Shown here piece after piece: positions 35,190-64,000 of a stretch of DNA of 64,000 nt. This DNA is from Pseudorasbora parva (taxonomy: Eukaryota > Chordata > Actinopteri > Cypriniformes > Gobionidae). The notes beneath the pieces are model-generated. The model saw nothing but the letters and a program-made list of their open reading frames with translations. It was not told where the DNA came from and searched no databases. Location of the stretch: positions 4,992,300 to 5,056,299 of the forward strand of contig NC_090195.1 of NCBI RefSeq assembly GCF_024679245.1. The letters run 5' to 3'. Every line of letters starts with the position of its first letter. Within the stretch, counting starts at the first letter, position 1. Position numbers and translations under genes: made by a program.

Positions 35190-37212
35190 CCTTTGAAATG
35201 AGGGTGGGGCTTTACCAAACAGCCAATCAGAGTCTGCTTCCTCACGAGTGTTTAATCATGAGTATATACATACTTGGAATAGTTGCGGCCCGTGATACAC
35301 ATCATGCAACTCTGTGTATGTGTGCGTGTGTGTGTGTGTATGTGTGAGGCATTTTGGGACATCGTATCCAGTCCATATCTTTCCTTCACCATAGACATGT
35401 CAAGGTGATAGAAACTATAGTTAATTACCTTCCAAATCAAAGTTACAAATGAAAACCTCATGAGAAAAGCATCCATCATTATATTGCGTTACATGCCTTT
35501 CCTCTGTCCAAGAACACATTTATAATTAATATTTATAGCTTGTCATTTAAACTGCATGATATGGACCGATCAGGCAAAACATTATGACCAGTGAAGGTGA
35601 ATAACACTTATCTATTCTAGTCGCTTCATAAAATTATTGTAGAACCACTGTAGGCTTTGTAACGACGTCTTTAGTACCTTTTATGGGTCTTGAGAGAGGA
35701 AATTACATTGTGGTCAATGGAGGCCTTTCTGAGCCATTGGATTTCAACAAAAATGTCTTTCAGGTCTGGAATGGCATGAGTAATTAATTACAGAATTTTT
35801 ATAATGGGTGAACTATCCCTTTAATGCTGGTTCTGATAGAAAGGTGTCAGGATACACAGTGCATCGCAGTTTGTTGTGTATGAGGCTGCATAGCTGCAGA
35901 CCAGTCAGGGTGCCCATGCTGACCCCTGACCCCACCGAAAGCAGCAACAATGGCATGTGAGCATCAGAACTGGACTACAGAGCAATGGAAGAAGGTGGCC
36001 TGGTCTGATGAATCATGCTTTCTTTGACATTACATTGAAAGCCGGGTGTGTGTGCGTTGATTACCTGGGGAACACATGGCACCAGGATGCACTATGGAAA
36101 AAACGCAAGCCGGTCGAGGCAGTGTGATGCTTTGGGCAATGTTCTGCTGGGAATCCTTGGGTCCTGCCATCCATGTGGATGTTACTTTGACATGTACCAC
36201 CTACCTAAGCATTGTTGGAGATCCTGTACACCCTTTCATGGAAACTGTATTCAGCAGGATAATGTCACCTGGCACAAAGCAAAAATGGTTTAGGAATGGT
36301 TTGAGGAGCACAACAACTTGGCCTCCTTGGCCTTTAAATTCTCCAGATCTCAATTCAATCGAGCATCTGTGCGATGTTCTGAACAAACAAGCCCGATCCA
36401 TGGAGGCCCTGCAACTTACAGGAATTAAAGAATCTGCTGCTAACACCTTAAGTGGTCTAGTGGAGTCCATGCCTCGACGGGTCAGAGCTGTTCTGGCAGC
36501 AAAAGGGCGACAATGTTATGCCTGATCAGTGTATGTTCTATTGCAATAACCTGTAAATAATCATGTTTTACCTTTTCTTTCTCAGACGGCTCAGGATATT
36601 TCAGAAGTGAATGTCCTGGCGTTGTTTGAATGTCTCGCCACTAGAGGGAGCTCTTCACCGAATGAAGATTTACCAAACCCTTCAAGTTCCTGTTGTCAAT
36701 CCACAGACAGTCTCACAACAGAAGAGCAGACACAGAATGATCCACCTTCCTCTCAAACTCACACAGAGCCTGAGCAACAGACACAAGCGCTTGGTAACGT
36801 CCTATTACGACAAAACATCGTTAATGTACATCATGGAGAGTGAAATGCTGCAAATAAATCAAACAGTGCTGCATTAAAGAAGACAGATAGCTTTGAGTTT
36901 CACACATTTGCTTTCTATTCCTGTGTTTTCCAGATTTGCTGAACGTGAGTGGAGTTAAAGTGTCATTTCTGTCTCCAGACTCACTCAACAAACTTCCTCT
37001 CAAAAACAAATACAGGAAGTTGTTCAACAGCATCTTCTGTTCAGCTAGGTGAAGCCTTTTCATAAACGGGATTTGAGTTTGTGTGTGATCAGCATAAACA
37101 TAAATCTGATGATAACACAATCTGTGTGTTTTCTCAGTATGGTTCATCAGCTCGATTCTTCTCTGAGAGAGATCGCAGCGCCTGATGCTGCTCTGGTGAT
37201 AGAGTTAGCAAA
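35190..37212 (+). pseudogene. partial second copy of dnaaf3 (exons 6-10)
   Basis: Remnants of exon 6 (about 35190-35263, with indels) and exon 7 (about 35349-35412, mostly deleted) are followed by exon 8 (36586-36793, 208 nt), exon 9 (36934-37048, 115 nt) and exon 10 (37138-37212, 75 nt). Exons 8-10 keep length, phase and splice sites; exon 9 appears identical to its parent and exon 8 differs at only a few bases. Introns 8 and 9 are also near-identical. Exons 1-5 and 11 are absent, so no full protein is possible. A Tc1 element sits in intron 7. The contrast between ruined exons 6-7 and near-perfect exons 8-10 suggests later gene conversion of the right part or relaxed decay on the left. Confidence 0.85.
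35562..36531 (+). mobile_element. Tc1/mariner element, inactive
   Basis: A 970-base element flanked by TA, with inverted ends around gatcaggcaaaacattatga and tgttatgcctgatcagtg. A transposase remnant at 36076-36525 includes GSVMLWAMFCW and NSPDLNSIEHL (the last catalytic region of the DDE family). The central catalytic block (IQQDN) is present but in a neighbouring frame, so a frameshift has killed it. The N-terminal half is missing. Confidence 0.85.
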
Positions 37213-37639
37213 GTGAGTCTGTCATACTCTCTCCCATATACACATAAAATTGTAAAGTTTCTAGGTTACTTGAATGTACATGATGAACTAATAATTATAA
37301 GCATTATATAATTGTATTTGTTAACTTTATAATGAATGATATTATGAATTGTTACCTAAATTAGCTTTAAAACTAAAAATTAACAAATGCACATAAGTGT
37401 GGATGGGTGATCCAAGAAACATATAATATGAGATTTCTTCAGTCAAGACAGAAACTTTACAAAAATGGGAACACTTGAGAGTCCTTACGTAATATAAGAA
37501 AAACGCTGAACAAATAATACAAGAAATCTAATGTGAGATTAATTAAATCCTTAGAGAACGTTTGCTCTTCATGTCGATCCATTGAGAGGAAAACACAAAC
37601 ATCATTCAATTATAATAAATCCACAAACACGTGTGTGCT

Positions 37640-38040
37640 GGAATAATTTTAATTAAAAAAAGTGTCATGTTGTCTCTTCCTTTTCATTCACATACAAAAT
37701 GTAAAGGAATGACAGATTGCCAGAGTAAAAGAAAGTGTAAAGCTCTGCGGTGTACAGATAGTCAGAGAAGAAGTCAAGCAGAGAATACAGTACTGGCCCA
37801 GGACAGAGGAGAGATCGATCGCTGATGATTCAACATTCATAAGACAGATGAGGTAAAACACTGCCGCTCCACACTAACATCAGCACTACACAAACACTTG
37901 CATTGCTACTGTTTTCACTTTCAAGTTAGTTATTAGAATAGTGACAATAATATAACAACAATTATAAAATTCTTCAGTAAGGTTTAAATTGTAGTGAGAT
38001 AAGCAGTGTTAGAGAGAACAGGAAAACAGACCTTTTTGAA
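37640..38040 (-). other. 3' flank of the Ig family, third occurrence
   Basis: Shares agaaagtgtaaagctctgcg, the cacttgcatt-ttttcacttt stretch, gtgacaata and cagtgttag with the copy A 3' flank at 25500-25640, in the same order. It follows the partial dnaaf3 copy just as 13425-13990 follows dnaaf3 itself. Confidence 0.55.
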
Positions 38041-38712
38041 ATATATCAATATTTGCAAAATGACAATATCTAGGAGTTGTGCAAACGAGATCTCGTGCAC
38101 TTAAAAGGCAATTTTATATCTGCCAAATATGAAGGTGTAACAGAGATAATAAAAAGTACAGCTGCCAACAGATTGCCAAGAGAAAACTGAAAACTAAGAG
38201 GAAGTTTTCAGGCCCTTGCTCTCAGTCCAGCTAAGTGAAGCGAAGGGCCTGAACTACAGCAACAACATATAGTGAAACGCAGCATTAATGCTGATGTGTA
38301 CTGATTGTTTGATGTTGATCTCTCTGATTCCTTTCCCTGTGAAACCAGTCACCACCTTCATGTCCTTCGCAAAAACTGTTTTTGGTGTTGTATGTTCTAA
38401 TGCAACAATTGTTTAATCATATAGTAGTATAATTATAGAAGTATGTCCTGCATCTCATTCGAAATCTAGTCTGTGTATTTATGCACATTATGGTAAGAGA
38501 TTAAATCAATTTCAGTTTTTTTCCCCCATCACTTTTCTGCAAATAGAGGTTACGTAGGAATGGTTTTTTTTACTATTAAATACATATTAGCTTTGAAAGC
38601 ATTCTTGCAATTTAATTAGTTAATTAGAATATGGATACCAAATAAATGGATTCCAAGTGTATAATTTAAAATTAAAATCATATCAGATTGTGCACTATAT
38701 CTCAAGAGTTAA

Positions 38713-39377
38713 AGAGATAGTTCACCCAAAAAAGACAATTCTGTCATCATTTACTCACCCTCATGTTATTCCAAACCTGTAAGACTTTCGTTCACCTTCA
38801 GGACACAAATCAAGATCTTTTTGATGAAATCTGAGAGGTTTTTGTCCCTACATTGACAGCTACGCAACTACCACTTTGACGCTTCAAAAAAGATCATAAA
38901 ATGAATCCATATGAATTGAGCTTATGATATGCGCTACAGACTTATAAATGTCCTGAAGAGACTCTATCACTTTATATGATGAACAGATTGAATTTAGGCT
39001 TTATCCACGTATAAACAATCATCAACTCTCTCATCAGATCTGGTAAACGGCGAGAACCAATGAGGTTTGTTCTGTTGAGCTTCTGTTTATGTTCTCTGAT
39101 CAATGCTTATATGTGAATAAAAGGCTAAATTAAATCGGTTCATCATATAAAGCGATCAGGTCCCTTCAGAAAATATCAACTAAACTGCTCAAGTCATATG
39201 AACTTTTTGAAAGTAATGTAGTAGTTGTGTACAGCCTCAATAGAGGAACAGAAATCTCTCAGATTTCCATTAAAATATCTTTGTGTTCTGAAGATGAACA
39301 CAAGTTTTATAGGTTTGGAGTGACACGAGGGTGAGTAAATTATGGCAGAATTTTTTTGGGGGGTGAGAACTAACCCT
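38713..39377. mobile_element. TTAA-flanked fish MITE, full length
   Basis: Ends agagatagttcaccca and gggtgagaactaaccct, with TTAA on both sides. Inside are the mirrored stretches ccctcatgttattccaaacc and ggagtgacacgagggtgag. Same family as 14253-14440. Non-coding. Confidence 0.75.
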
Positions 39378-39381
39378 TTAA

Positions 39382-40367
39382 GGAGAAGTCTCTGTAGGAA
39401 CTAACTACAATTAACTGGCCGTGATTATCTTTTAAGTTTAATTGAGCATTCGAAACACCTGAGATATTAACAGAAATTTGTTGTGGCATAAATGTTCTCC
39501 TCTGACATCACTTTTTTAATACCTATTAGACATTCTCAACTTGCTTAATACATTTCTGAATAGTTATTAAGTGTTATTAAACTGACCATGTGTAGAAAAA
39601 AAACAACAGTACTTTTAAATAAAAAATATTATTAAACAGTTAAAATGAATAGACTTAATAATGAGATCAATGGACAATCATATTAAAACTGCAGTCACAT
39701 GTAATAATCTGAGTCATTAGTCACTGAAATCGTATAATATATACTCCTGCTCTGGGATTCAAGTAAAACGTCACTGGATTTTCGCCATGATCAAGTCTTA
39801 CACCTTCATATAACCTGTTCAGATGGAGAGTTTCTGTTTAAATGTGATTTACTGTACTGTGAGAGCAGTGCCTTCATCAGACGGTACAGAGGTGATGCAT
39901 TATCTGTCATTATATGTCATCCGTATTATTATGAACCCACAATCGTAACACTGGTCAGATCAGTAACCATTAGATTCCCATCATCTGGTTATGAGGTACA
40001 CTAATCATTTTTGATTCTTCATTACAATTAAAAGTGAGGACCTCGTTTAAATCTAAATGTTGGAAACTGTTCTATTGGAAAACACGAAGATTTTCCGCTA
40101 TCACACTACCTTTCGCTTTTAGTCCTCTTTCGTATATTTTACACTAATACGATTTCTGAAGAAGCAGCTTCCACCATTTTTACATTATTATGTTATTCAT
40201 GGCTTCATGGCATCGATTACAACAAGCATGGAATGTAGGAATGCATATTTGTTGGCAATAACAAACGTACATTCAAACGAACACGCACACACACTCACAC
40301 ACACACTATGTCCTAGTTCTGTGGCCTCATGTCTTCTTTAGACCGTCATGGGCAATCTGTTCTACCT
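39382..40367. other. 3' untranslated/flanking sequence of cpt1
   Basis: AT-rich sequence after the cpt1 stop (minus strand) with no exon, domain or strong repeat visible. Confidence 0.4.
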
Positions 40368-58217
<17,850 letters not shown>

Positions 58218-59000
58218 TTCTGAAGAGAGTGCAAGACAAAGGCTTTTAAAACGCCAGCTCAAATTTCACTGCAGCAAAGCTACTTTATGCATGCGAGTGC
58301 ATGATTGCAGCTCTCGACGTGGCGGCACCACATATCCATTCCGTTATCTCACTTATAACTTACTTGATCACCATCCATTATGGATCAACAAGTTTGACAT
58401 TTTAAGTTATGATCCATTAAGGCCAGAGTAGAGAGTGCTGATGACGTTTCAGTTAAGGGTTTGTTTTATGCTCATGAAACACATGAGAGGCTCTACAGTG
58501 TAATGAAGGGAAACTTCCTTTAAAACTCTTATTCTTTCCATTCCTCATTCAGACAGACAAGGCACTTACACTTATATATAAATAAAATGTATAAATAAAT
58601 AAAATCACTCCCACATCTACATCCAGACAAGATGTATCTATGGCAACAGTGTTGTTATGGCAACCGAGAGCAAAGGGTTCCCTCGTGACTACCAGTCTGT
58701 TGCTCAACTGAAACACTGTTACAGTATTCATCAAGATTCACTGAGTGTGCCGTTAAATCTTCATATGTATCTACAGTGACTTACACAGGCTTAGTAAAAG
58801 AAGCTTTACACTGGCAAAGCATTATTAAAATCACTTACATGCTTCTACATTTGCAAATGCATATAAACAATTCATTTACACAAATGACAAATAAGCACTG
58901 TTAGTGTTACCTAAAATAGAAATAGAAAACAATTATTAAAAGACAAAAGCACAAAGTGACTAAATTCAAATATAATAAGACATTAATAAATAATATAATA

Positions 59001-59430
59001 TAGGGGTGTAATGATACCCTCATGTCACAATTCGATGCATATCATGATACGATATTATTGCGATATTCCAGGACATGGTAAAAGGTTAACAAAAAAAAAT
59101 GCTAAATTTGCTATTTCATTGGGGGGAAATGAACAGGCTTGGACCTGGTGCTGGTAAACTAAAGTGACCAGAATAAAAATAATAAAAAATATTTTAGACT
59201 AAAATGCTTGCACTAACTGGATTCATTTAAAAAATGCAGGCCACTTTTTACCAGTAACATAAGACACTTGACATTATCAGGACACACATATATTCCCCCT
59301 ATTGCATAATATATAGTAGTTAAATGTAGTACTAACACTAGAACTGTTTATTTTGGGTGAACTATCCACAATACATATTGTTGCATTTTTGTATTGCGAT
59401 ATATTGTGACAACATATTGTTACAACCCTA
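59001..59430. mobile_element. MITE with TAGGGGTGTAA ends
   Basis: Inverted ends taggggtgtaatga and gttacaaccctac with an AT-rich body containing cgatattattgcgatatt. It is probably hAT-derived. Located in the 5' intron of cpt1. Confidence 0.6.
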
Positions 59431-59563
59431 CTATAATACTAGACTAATATATAAACAATAAAAAGTAACAACACAGAAAGAGGATAAAAGGAAAACATAT
59501 TACATACTATAATATGTTTGTTTGCTTGTTTGTTTTCTGAGCCATGTGACCTGAAGGAAAAAA

Positions 59564-59585
59564 GTTTCCCCCTAAATATTCAGAT

Positions 59586-59663
<78 letters not shown>

Positions 59664-59685
59664 ATCTGAATTTTTAGGGGGAAAC
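59564..59685. repeat. TA microsatellite enclosed by inverted arms
   Basis: Arms gtttccccctaaatattcag and ctgaatttttagggggaaac, continuing into ataaaatta / taattttat, enclose about 35 TA units. The whole 122 bases is one long imperfect hairpin. Confidence 0.85.
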
Positions 59686-60615
59686 TATATAAAATATGCT
59701 CTACTGTGTTTATTTTTCAGAACAACCAGTCTAGCATTTTTTAATAATATACCTATTTTAAAAGTATTTTTTATGTGTACATACATTTAATCAAAATTAG
59801 GATAAAAATAAGCTTAATCAAAGATCTTGTAAAAAAAACAAAAAAACTATTTAAGTATGCAAATACACAATCTACGTCATCACATGGGTGGGGCTCTGCT
59901 TCAATTACACTGCAGGAAACATGCAAATGAGGCATTTTCAGCTGCACCTCCACAAGTGACCAGAGGAGGGCACTGCACAGAGATGAATTGAATGAACTTT
60001 AACCCAATTAAAAATGACGACCTGAATTATTTCATATATTTGTACTAAAACACTGGAATATAATCTTTTTAAATAAGGAAACTAAATAATATTCAATTGA
60101 TTTTTAAAAATGAGTAAAAAAAAAAAATGCTGAAAACCGTTATGAACAGGTGCTAGACTTTATCAGGGGCTTATTAATTAAATGACAATTTAATCCTCCC
60201 ACAAGACAACAACTCCGGAGTTATAAAACAGGTTTATTGCATAAGAGATGCAGTTAATCAGTAACTACCCATAGTAATCTATAAAAAAAAAACTAGCGGG
60301 CAAAACAAACAGGGACAGAAAGCACAACACTCATCTATAATAAACTCGTTAGACGCTTGGTCAGCGGGTGAGGGGGTTTATGAGATCGAAATGACAGCAT
60401 GCAGCTGAACTGGGAGTCTGCTGTCATTAAACAGCGATGGGGATGTATTGTAATTATGACCAAGGCCAATAACGGATGATTGTTAGCACACCAGCTATAA
60501 AAACCTGAAATCAGTACAAAACACCTCACACATCTCAACCATCCATCGTCTCCACCACACCACAGACCATCATACACCCGATGTATATTATAGAGTCAGA
60601 AAGCATCATCCCTAC

Positions 60616-61015
60616 CTGCTGTTTACTGATGTTACTGATCACGGGAACAAAGTGACGGGCTCCTTTCCTCCCTTCTGCTTTTGAGGAACATAAACATAAA
60701 AAAAAATATGTCCTGATGATATCGTAATAACCCCGATATCTATGCTGATAGCTCACTGGTATGAAGCGTAACTGGATACAAAGTAGCTTTGATACTAAGT
60801 GCGAAAGAATGTAAAAGATACAGCGAAGAGGGCGGGAAACAAGCGGCTCGGAAGTGAGCTGCGATTGGTCAGGAGACGATGACGTCTCCGCAGAACATTT
60901 TGACGCGCCCATCGGCAAATGAACGGATAGAATGGCGCGTAACGCGCGGGAAACTTCGCTGTGATTGGACGTCACGGCTGTCAATCAAAGATTAGGGACA
61001 GTCCGACAGCAGTGA
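60616..61015 (-). promoter_or_regulatory. likely cpt1 promoter and noncoding first exon
   Basis: The minus strand offers a donor cagcag/gtaggg at 60616, suitable for a noncoding first exon that would splice to the acceptor at 58220. Just upstream (60846-61015) is GC-rich sequence with two inverted CCAAT boxes (gattgg at about 60863 and 60963) and two CRE-like sites (tgacgtc at 60880, gacgtca at about 60967). CRE sites would fit cAMP control of fatty-acid oxidation. The transcription start is inferred. Confidence 0.5.
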
Positions 61016-61494
61016 CATGGCTTACCGTTTGTTGAGCATGGGGTGCGGACGAGAAGCGGGGAGTGAAAATAAACATTTTAGTGTTACTATCAAGCAGAGG
61101 TAAATATTCCTGCAGAATCATTTCCTCTACGTCTTACACAACATCTAGCCTACTATGATTATGTGGTCAATTGAGTTAATTATCTTATTTTAAGTTTATT
61201 TTCTCTTTTTTTTACTTAAATGTTTCTCATTCTTTCTTTAAAGATTTCATCTCTTTACAAATGCTGGTCAATGGCAAAAAGATAATAATGAGATAATAAA
61301 GGAGTTTTATAATAAATAATAAAGGGAGTTTTATAATACATTTTAAATTATATAATACATTTATAATAAATTATAAATATAATTTTAAAGTATTAATGTC
61401 AGTTTCTTGTACAACATATAGCCAATAAGACGCATACATACAAAAAAAGTTAATAAAAAAGAAGATATGAAATATTATCTATAAAGATATGAAA

Positions 61495-61728
61495 AGAATA
61501 TGGGTAACCAAACAGTTAATGAACCCCATTGACGTTGATATGAGGGAGGGAGGGAGGGGGGAGGGTACTACGGAGGCCAATGAGGACCATCAACTGTTTG
61601 GTTACCCATATTCTTCAAAAAATCTTCTTTTGTGTTCAGCAGAATAAAGAAATACAGGTTTGTAACAACTTGAGGGCGAGTAGACGATGCCAGAATTTTC
61701 ATTTTGCGATGAACTGTCCCTTTAAGGA
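61495..61728. mobile_element. fish MITE with hairpin end
   Basis: Arms agaatatgggtaaccaaaca and tgtttggttacccatattct form a hairpin at 61496-61615, with a G-rich loop. The right part (gatgaactgtccctttaa) resembles the common fish TTAA repeats. A scrap of the same arm occurs at 115-136. Confidence 0.6.
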
Positions 61729-63539
61729 TTTTCCAGGATTCATTTCTTTCCATAGAAGTGGGAAAAGACCACCAGCTTCTCGACCCCCCTTCCCCTTGAC
61801 TTACATAAGCTGTTCAACTGACCTATTTAACAGTATGAATACCTGTGGTTCGGCACAGAACAGGCTTTACCCCACTGTTTGATTCGTACCTTTCACCTTT
61901 CCCACAATTATTGATTACTGAAATCAACATGCCCACAATGTGGACGGTTGTATGAATCTGGACCTAAGTTCATTTCATTTACGCTCACTGAAGTTAGATC
62001 AGAATACATTATTTATTTACATTCTCAAAATGATGGATGGATGGATAGATAGTTTAGAATACATTATTTAAATGGTGTAATAGCAGATAGCGCTGTTTCA
62101 AATGATAAATGCATGTTGTCACAATGAACAAAACTATTTCACTAACAATAAAAACAATTATGAATTTGTATGAATGAAACAAGTATTGCCAACAAATACT
62201 GTAATTATGAAATTGCATTCATTTATAACATTTACAATACATCCCAGCTTGTCCCAACCAGACATTTATGGTCCTGAAAACCTGTTATTTAGTTACATTA
62301 TATAGTTGATTCAAACACCCGTAATTGTCTGAATGCATGTCAGTGTGGGTTTATTGTGCTCACATATTCACTTTGTGGATGATTATTTTAGCCTGGATGA
62401 AAGAATTCACAAGAAACTATTAAAGAGTGTTTTGAATTTTAATTAGAAAAGAAGAAAAAAACTACTCCATGAGAAAACATGCATGTTGTTTAATTAAACT
62501 TTGGACTCAAACCTTTATAGTTCCTGAGAGACAACCAGGGCTGTATCAATAGCTTTAAAAACATGTCAGTGGGCAGTAGATTGTAAGTCAATACCTGCTC
62601 TCTCCTCATCTCGTTCACTTTTCCATTGTCTGTCTTCTTATCTTGCCCTGTCTCTTTCCCTCCTAAAAGCTAAGCTTTGACTGATAGTCTATTCATTTTC
62701 GTCTGTCCTTGAAGAAAGTAAACATAGGGTCAACTGATATTTTGTTTTATGAATCCTGTTCTTAGACAAGTTAATTTCCCGAAGGCTAACGTTACCGGGA
62801 AAGCTACTGAACTAAATTTATTAAAATCATGCACAATATGTATACATTCATTATTAATCTTATGCTTAATATTGATGAAAACGGCTTCGCTAATGTTTCT
62901 TATCCCCTCACATTGACAGTTACTTTGCTACGGCCTATTTTCAATTCAAAATGGCGAAATTACACAAAAGTATTAGTTTGCGGGATTGTTTTTTTAACAT
63001 TTATACCCTAAAACAGTTGTCAAATAGGACACGTTTAGCTTAGCTAAAGTACTTACGTTATGTTACGCACTTATGTTATTTCGCACTTTATTATAATGAC
63101 CGTTAGCAACTAAAACTTCACACTGGAATTGAACGCGCGCTCAGCATAGCAGCACTGTGAACATAAAGCCCGCCTACTTTGATTTGATTGGTCATCTCAA
63201 ATATTCTGACATTGACGAGCGGTGACAGGCCAATGAAGAGCTAATACTATATTAGGCAATTATTTCACAACCGTTATTATATACACCGAAAAAAACATCG
63301 AGGTCCAGATCGCTTTGACCCCATAGTTGGCTACGGTAACCTACCTCAGTCACTCCTTTATGCAAGCAAAACAGATTCAGAAAACAAACAGTATTGACAG
63401 GTTTTAAAGCACCGCCCAATTTGACCACACGAGGCCGCTGTTTTTCCTCTTCCACTGACAATGAGAAGCGGCAGCATCGCAGCATCCCGCATCACACAGA
63501 AGGATGCTGGCGACCATGTCTGAAAAAACACATACACAT
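61729..63539. other. intergenic, no gene seen
   Basis: AT-rich sequence with no supported exon. Around 63120-63240 there is a small GC richer patch with CCAAT-like gattggt that could be the promoter of the gene starting at 63578. Confidence 0.35.
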
Positions 63540-63569
63540 ATGGCTGACGAGGTGGAAACAGCGATGTAG
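63540..63569 (+). other. upstream ORF of 9 codons
   Basis: ATG at 63540 reads MADEVETAM then stop, ending 8 bases before the main start at 63578. It could dampen translation of the downstream gene if both lie in one leader. Confidence 0.35.
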
Positions 63570-63577
63570 CTTTCAAG

Positions 63578-63674
63578 ATGCCATCCTCTTTGGTCTATCG
63601 TTTTCTCTTCTTTCTATTTTTGTCCAGTTTTAAAGGGACAACTGGCAAATCGATCCCTGAAAGGGAAGCTCTCG
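63578..63674 (+). CDS. first coding exon of an unidentified secreted protein (partial)
   Basis: The reading is MPSSLVYRFLFFLFLSSFKG, then TTGKSIPEREAL and one base, with donor ctcg/gtgagt. Residues 7-18 are a strongly hydrophobic core after a Tyr-Arg, a good signal peptide with likely cleavage around residues 20-23. The rest lies beyond 64000 or in an intron that begins at 63675; no second exon is visible in the remaining 325 bases. It could be a peptide-hormone precursor or other secreted factor; I do not recognise the family. It points away from cpt1. Confidence 0.45.
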
Positions 63675-64000
63675 GTGAGTAGAGAATAAAGGGGCGCAGA
63701 GCGGGTCTGGGTGAGGGAGTGGTGGGCTATTTTATTTGTAAAACATCGAGAAAACGAGATAAATATTCAAAAACAGATATTAATTGTATGCATCAACCTC
63801 TGATTGCTGAATGCAAATTCTGAAATGCAGATTGTGACGAATTTTACACTAAATGCATCGCATAAGTGTTTATTATTAAAATATTGGCATTTCCCTGTTT
63901 GAAATTCCAAAGCTATTGGTTGCACGAAAAAGCATATTGAATCTAAACAGCTATTGGTGTGCCTGTCAATTATGTAAATCTTGAGATTTACTGAGGCCCT

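Noticed and set aside
36048..36293. Second ORF over the Tc1 element
   Set aside because: It is the other side of a frameshift in the same transposase, not a separate gene.
58651..58664. Second X-box-like palindrome (gttgttatggcaac) in cpt1 intron 1
   Set aside because: cpt1 is not a ciliary gene, the site is deep in an intron, and one such match in 64 kb is expected by chance.
63394..63633. 79-codon ORF overlapping the signal-peptide exon
   Set aside because: It is in another frame, lacks domain features, and runs through the donor region of the better supported exon.

Overview
The window reads as teleost fish DNA, most likely a cyprinid (carp, goldfish or zebrafish relative). Genes are split by many small introns, microsatellites are long, and fish-type DNA transposons (Tc1, TTAA-flanked Kolobok-like elements, palindromic MITEs) and an L2-type LINE fragment are abundant. 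The recognisable proteins are vertebrate. There is no bacterial gene, CRISPR array or tRNA that I can support.

Layout. (1) At 1-1277, on the minus strand, lies the 5' part of a broken immunoglobulin-domain gene (copy C). (2) At 2415-12964, on the plus strand, lies dnaaf3 (axonemal dynein assembly factor), reconstructed in 11 in-phase coding exons. A palindromic RFX/X-box sits upstream, and intron 1 is swollen by a 5.8 kb minisatellite with a 40 bp unit. (3) 13.4-17.5 kb is 3' flank of the Ig family, broken up by a Kolobok-like element and an L2 fragment. (4) 17.6-33.0 kb holds two intact-looking minus-strand paralogs, B (17604-23622) and A (26369-28839). Each encodes a short MAEA-type leader, one V-set-like domain, a coiled coil and an acidic tail. 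Debris of a further copy lies at 32.9 kb. (5) 34.4-38.0 kb holds MITEs and a partial second copy of dnaaf3 (exons 8-10 well kept, 6-7 decayed, the rest missing) with a Tc1 relic in an intron, followed by another piece of Ig-family 3' flank. (6) At 40368-58217, on the minus strand, lies a complete carnitine palmitoyltransferase 1 gene, CPT1A-like, in 18 coding exons with a likely promoter near 60.85-61.0 kb. (7) At 63578, on the plus strand, is the first coding exon of an unidentified secreted protein that runs off the window.

The repeated dnaaf3-tail plus Ig-family-3'-flank arrangement (13 kb and 37 kb) points to tandem duplication of a dnaaf3/Ig-gene block, followed by decay. The least familiar coding content is the Ig plus coiled-coil family: both intact copies lack a visible signal peptide and the usual B-strand cysteine, so they may be intracellular proteins. 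All gene models are hand-spliced from reading frame, splice-site and phase agreement. No alignment or database search was run.
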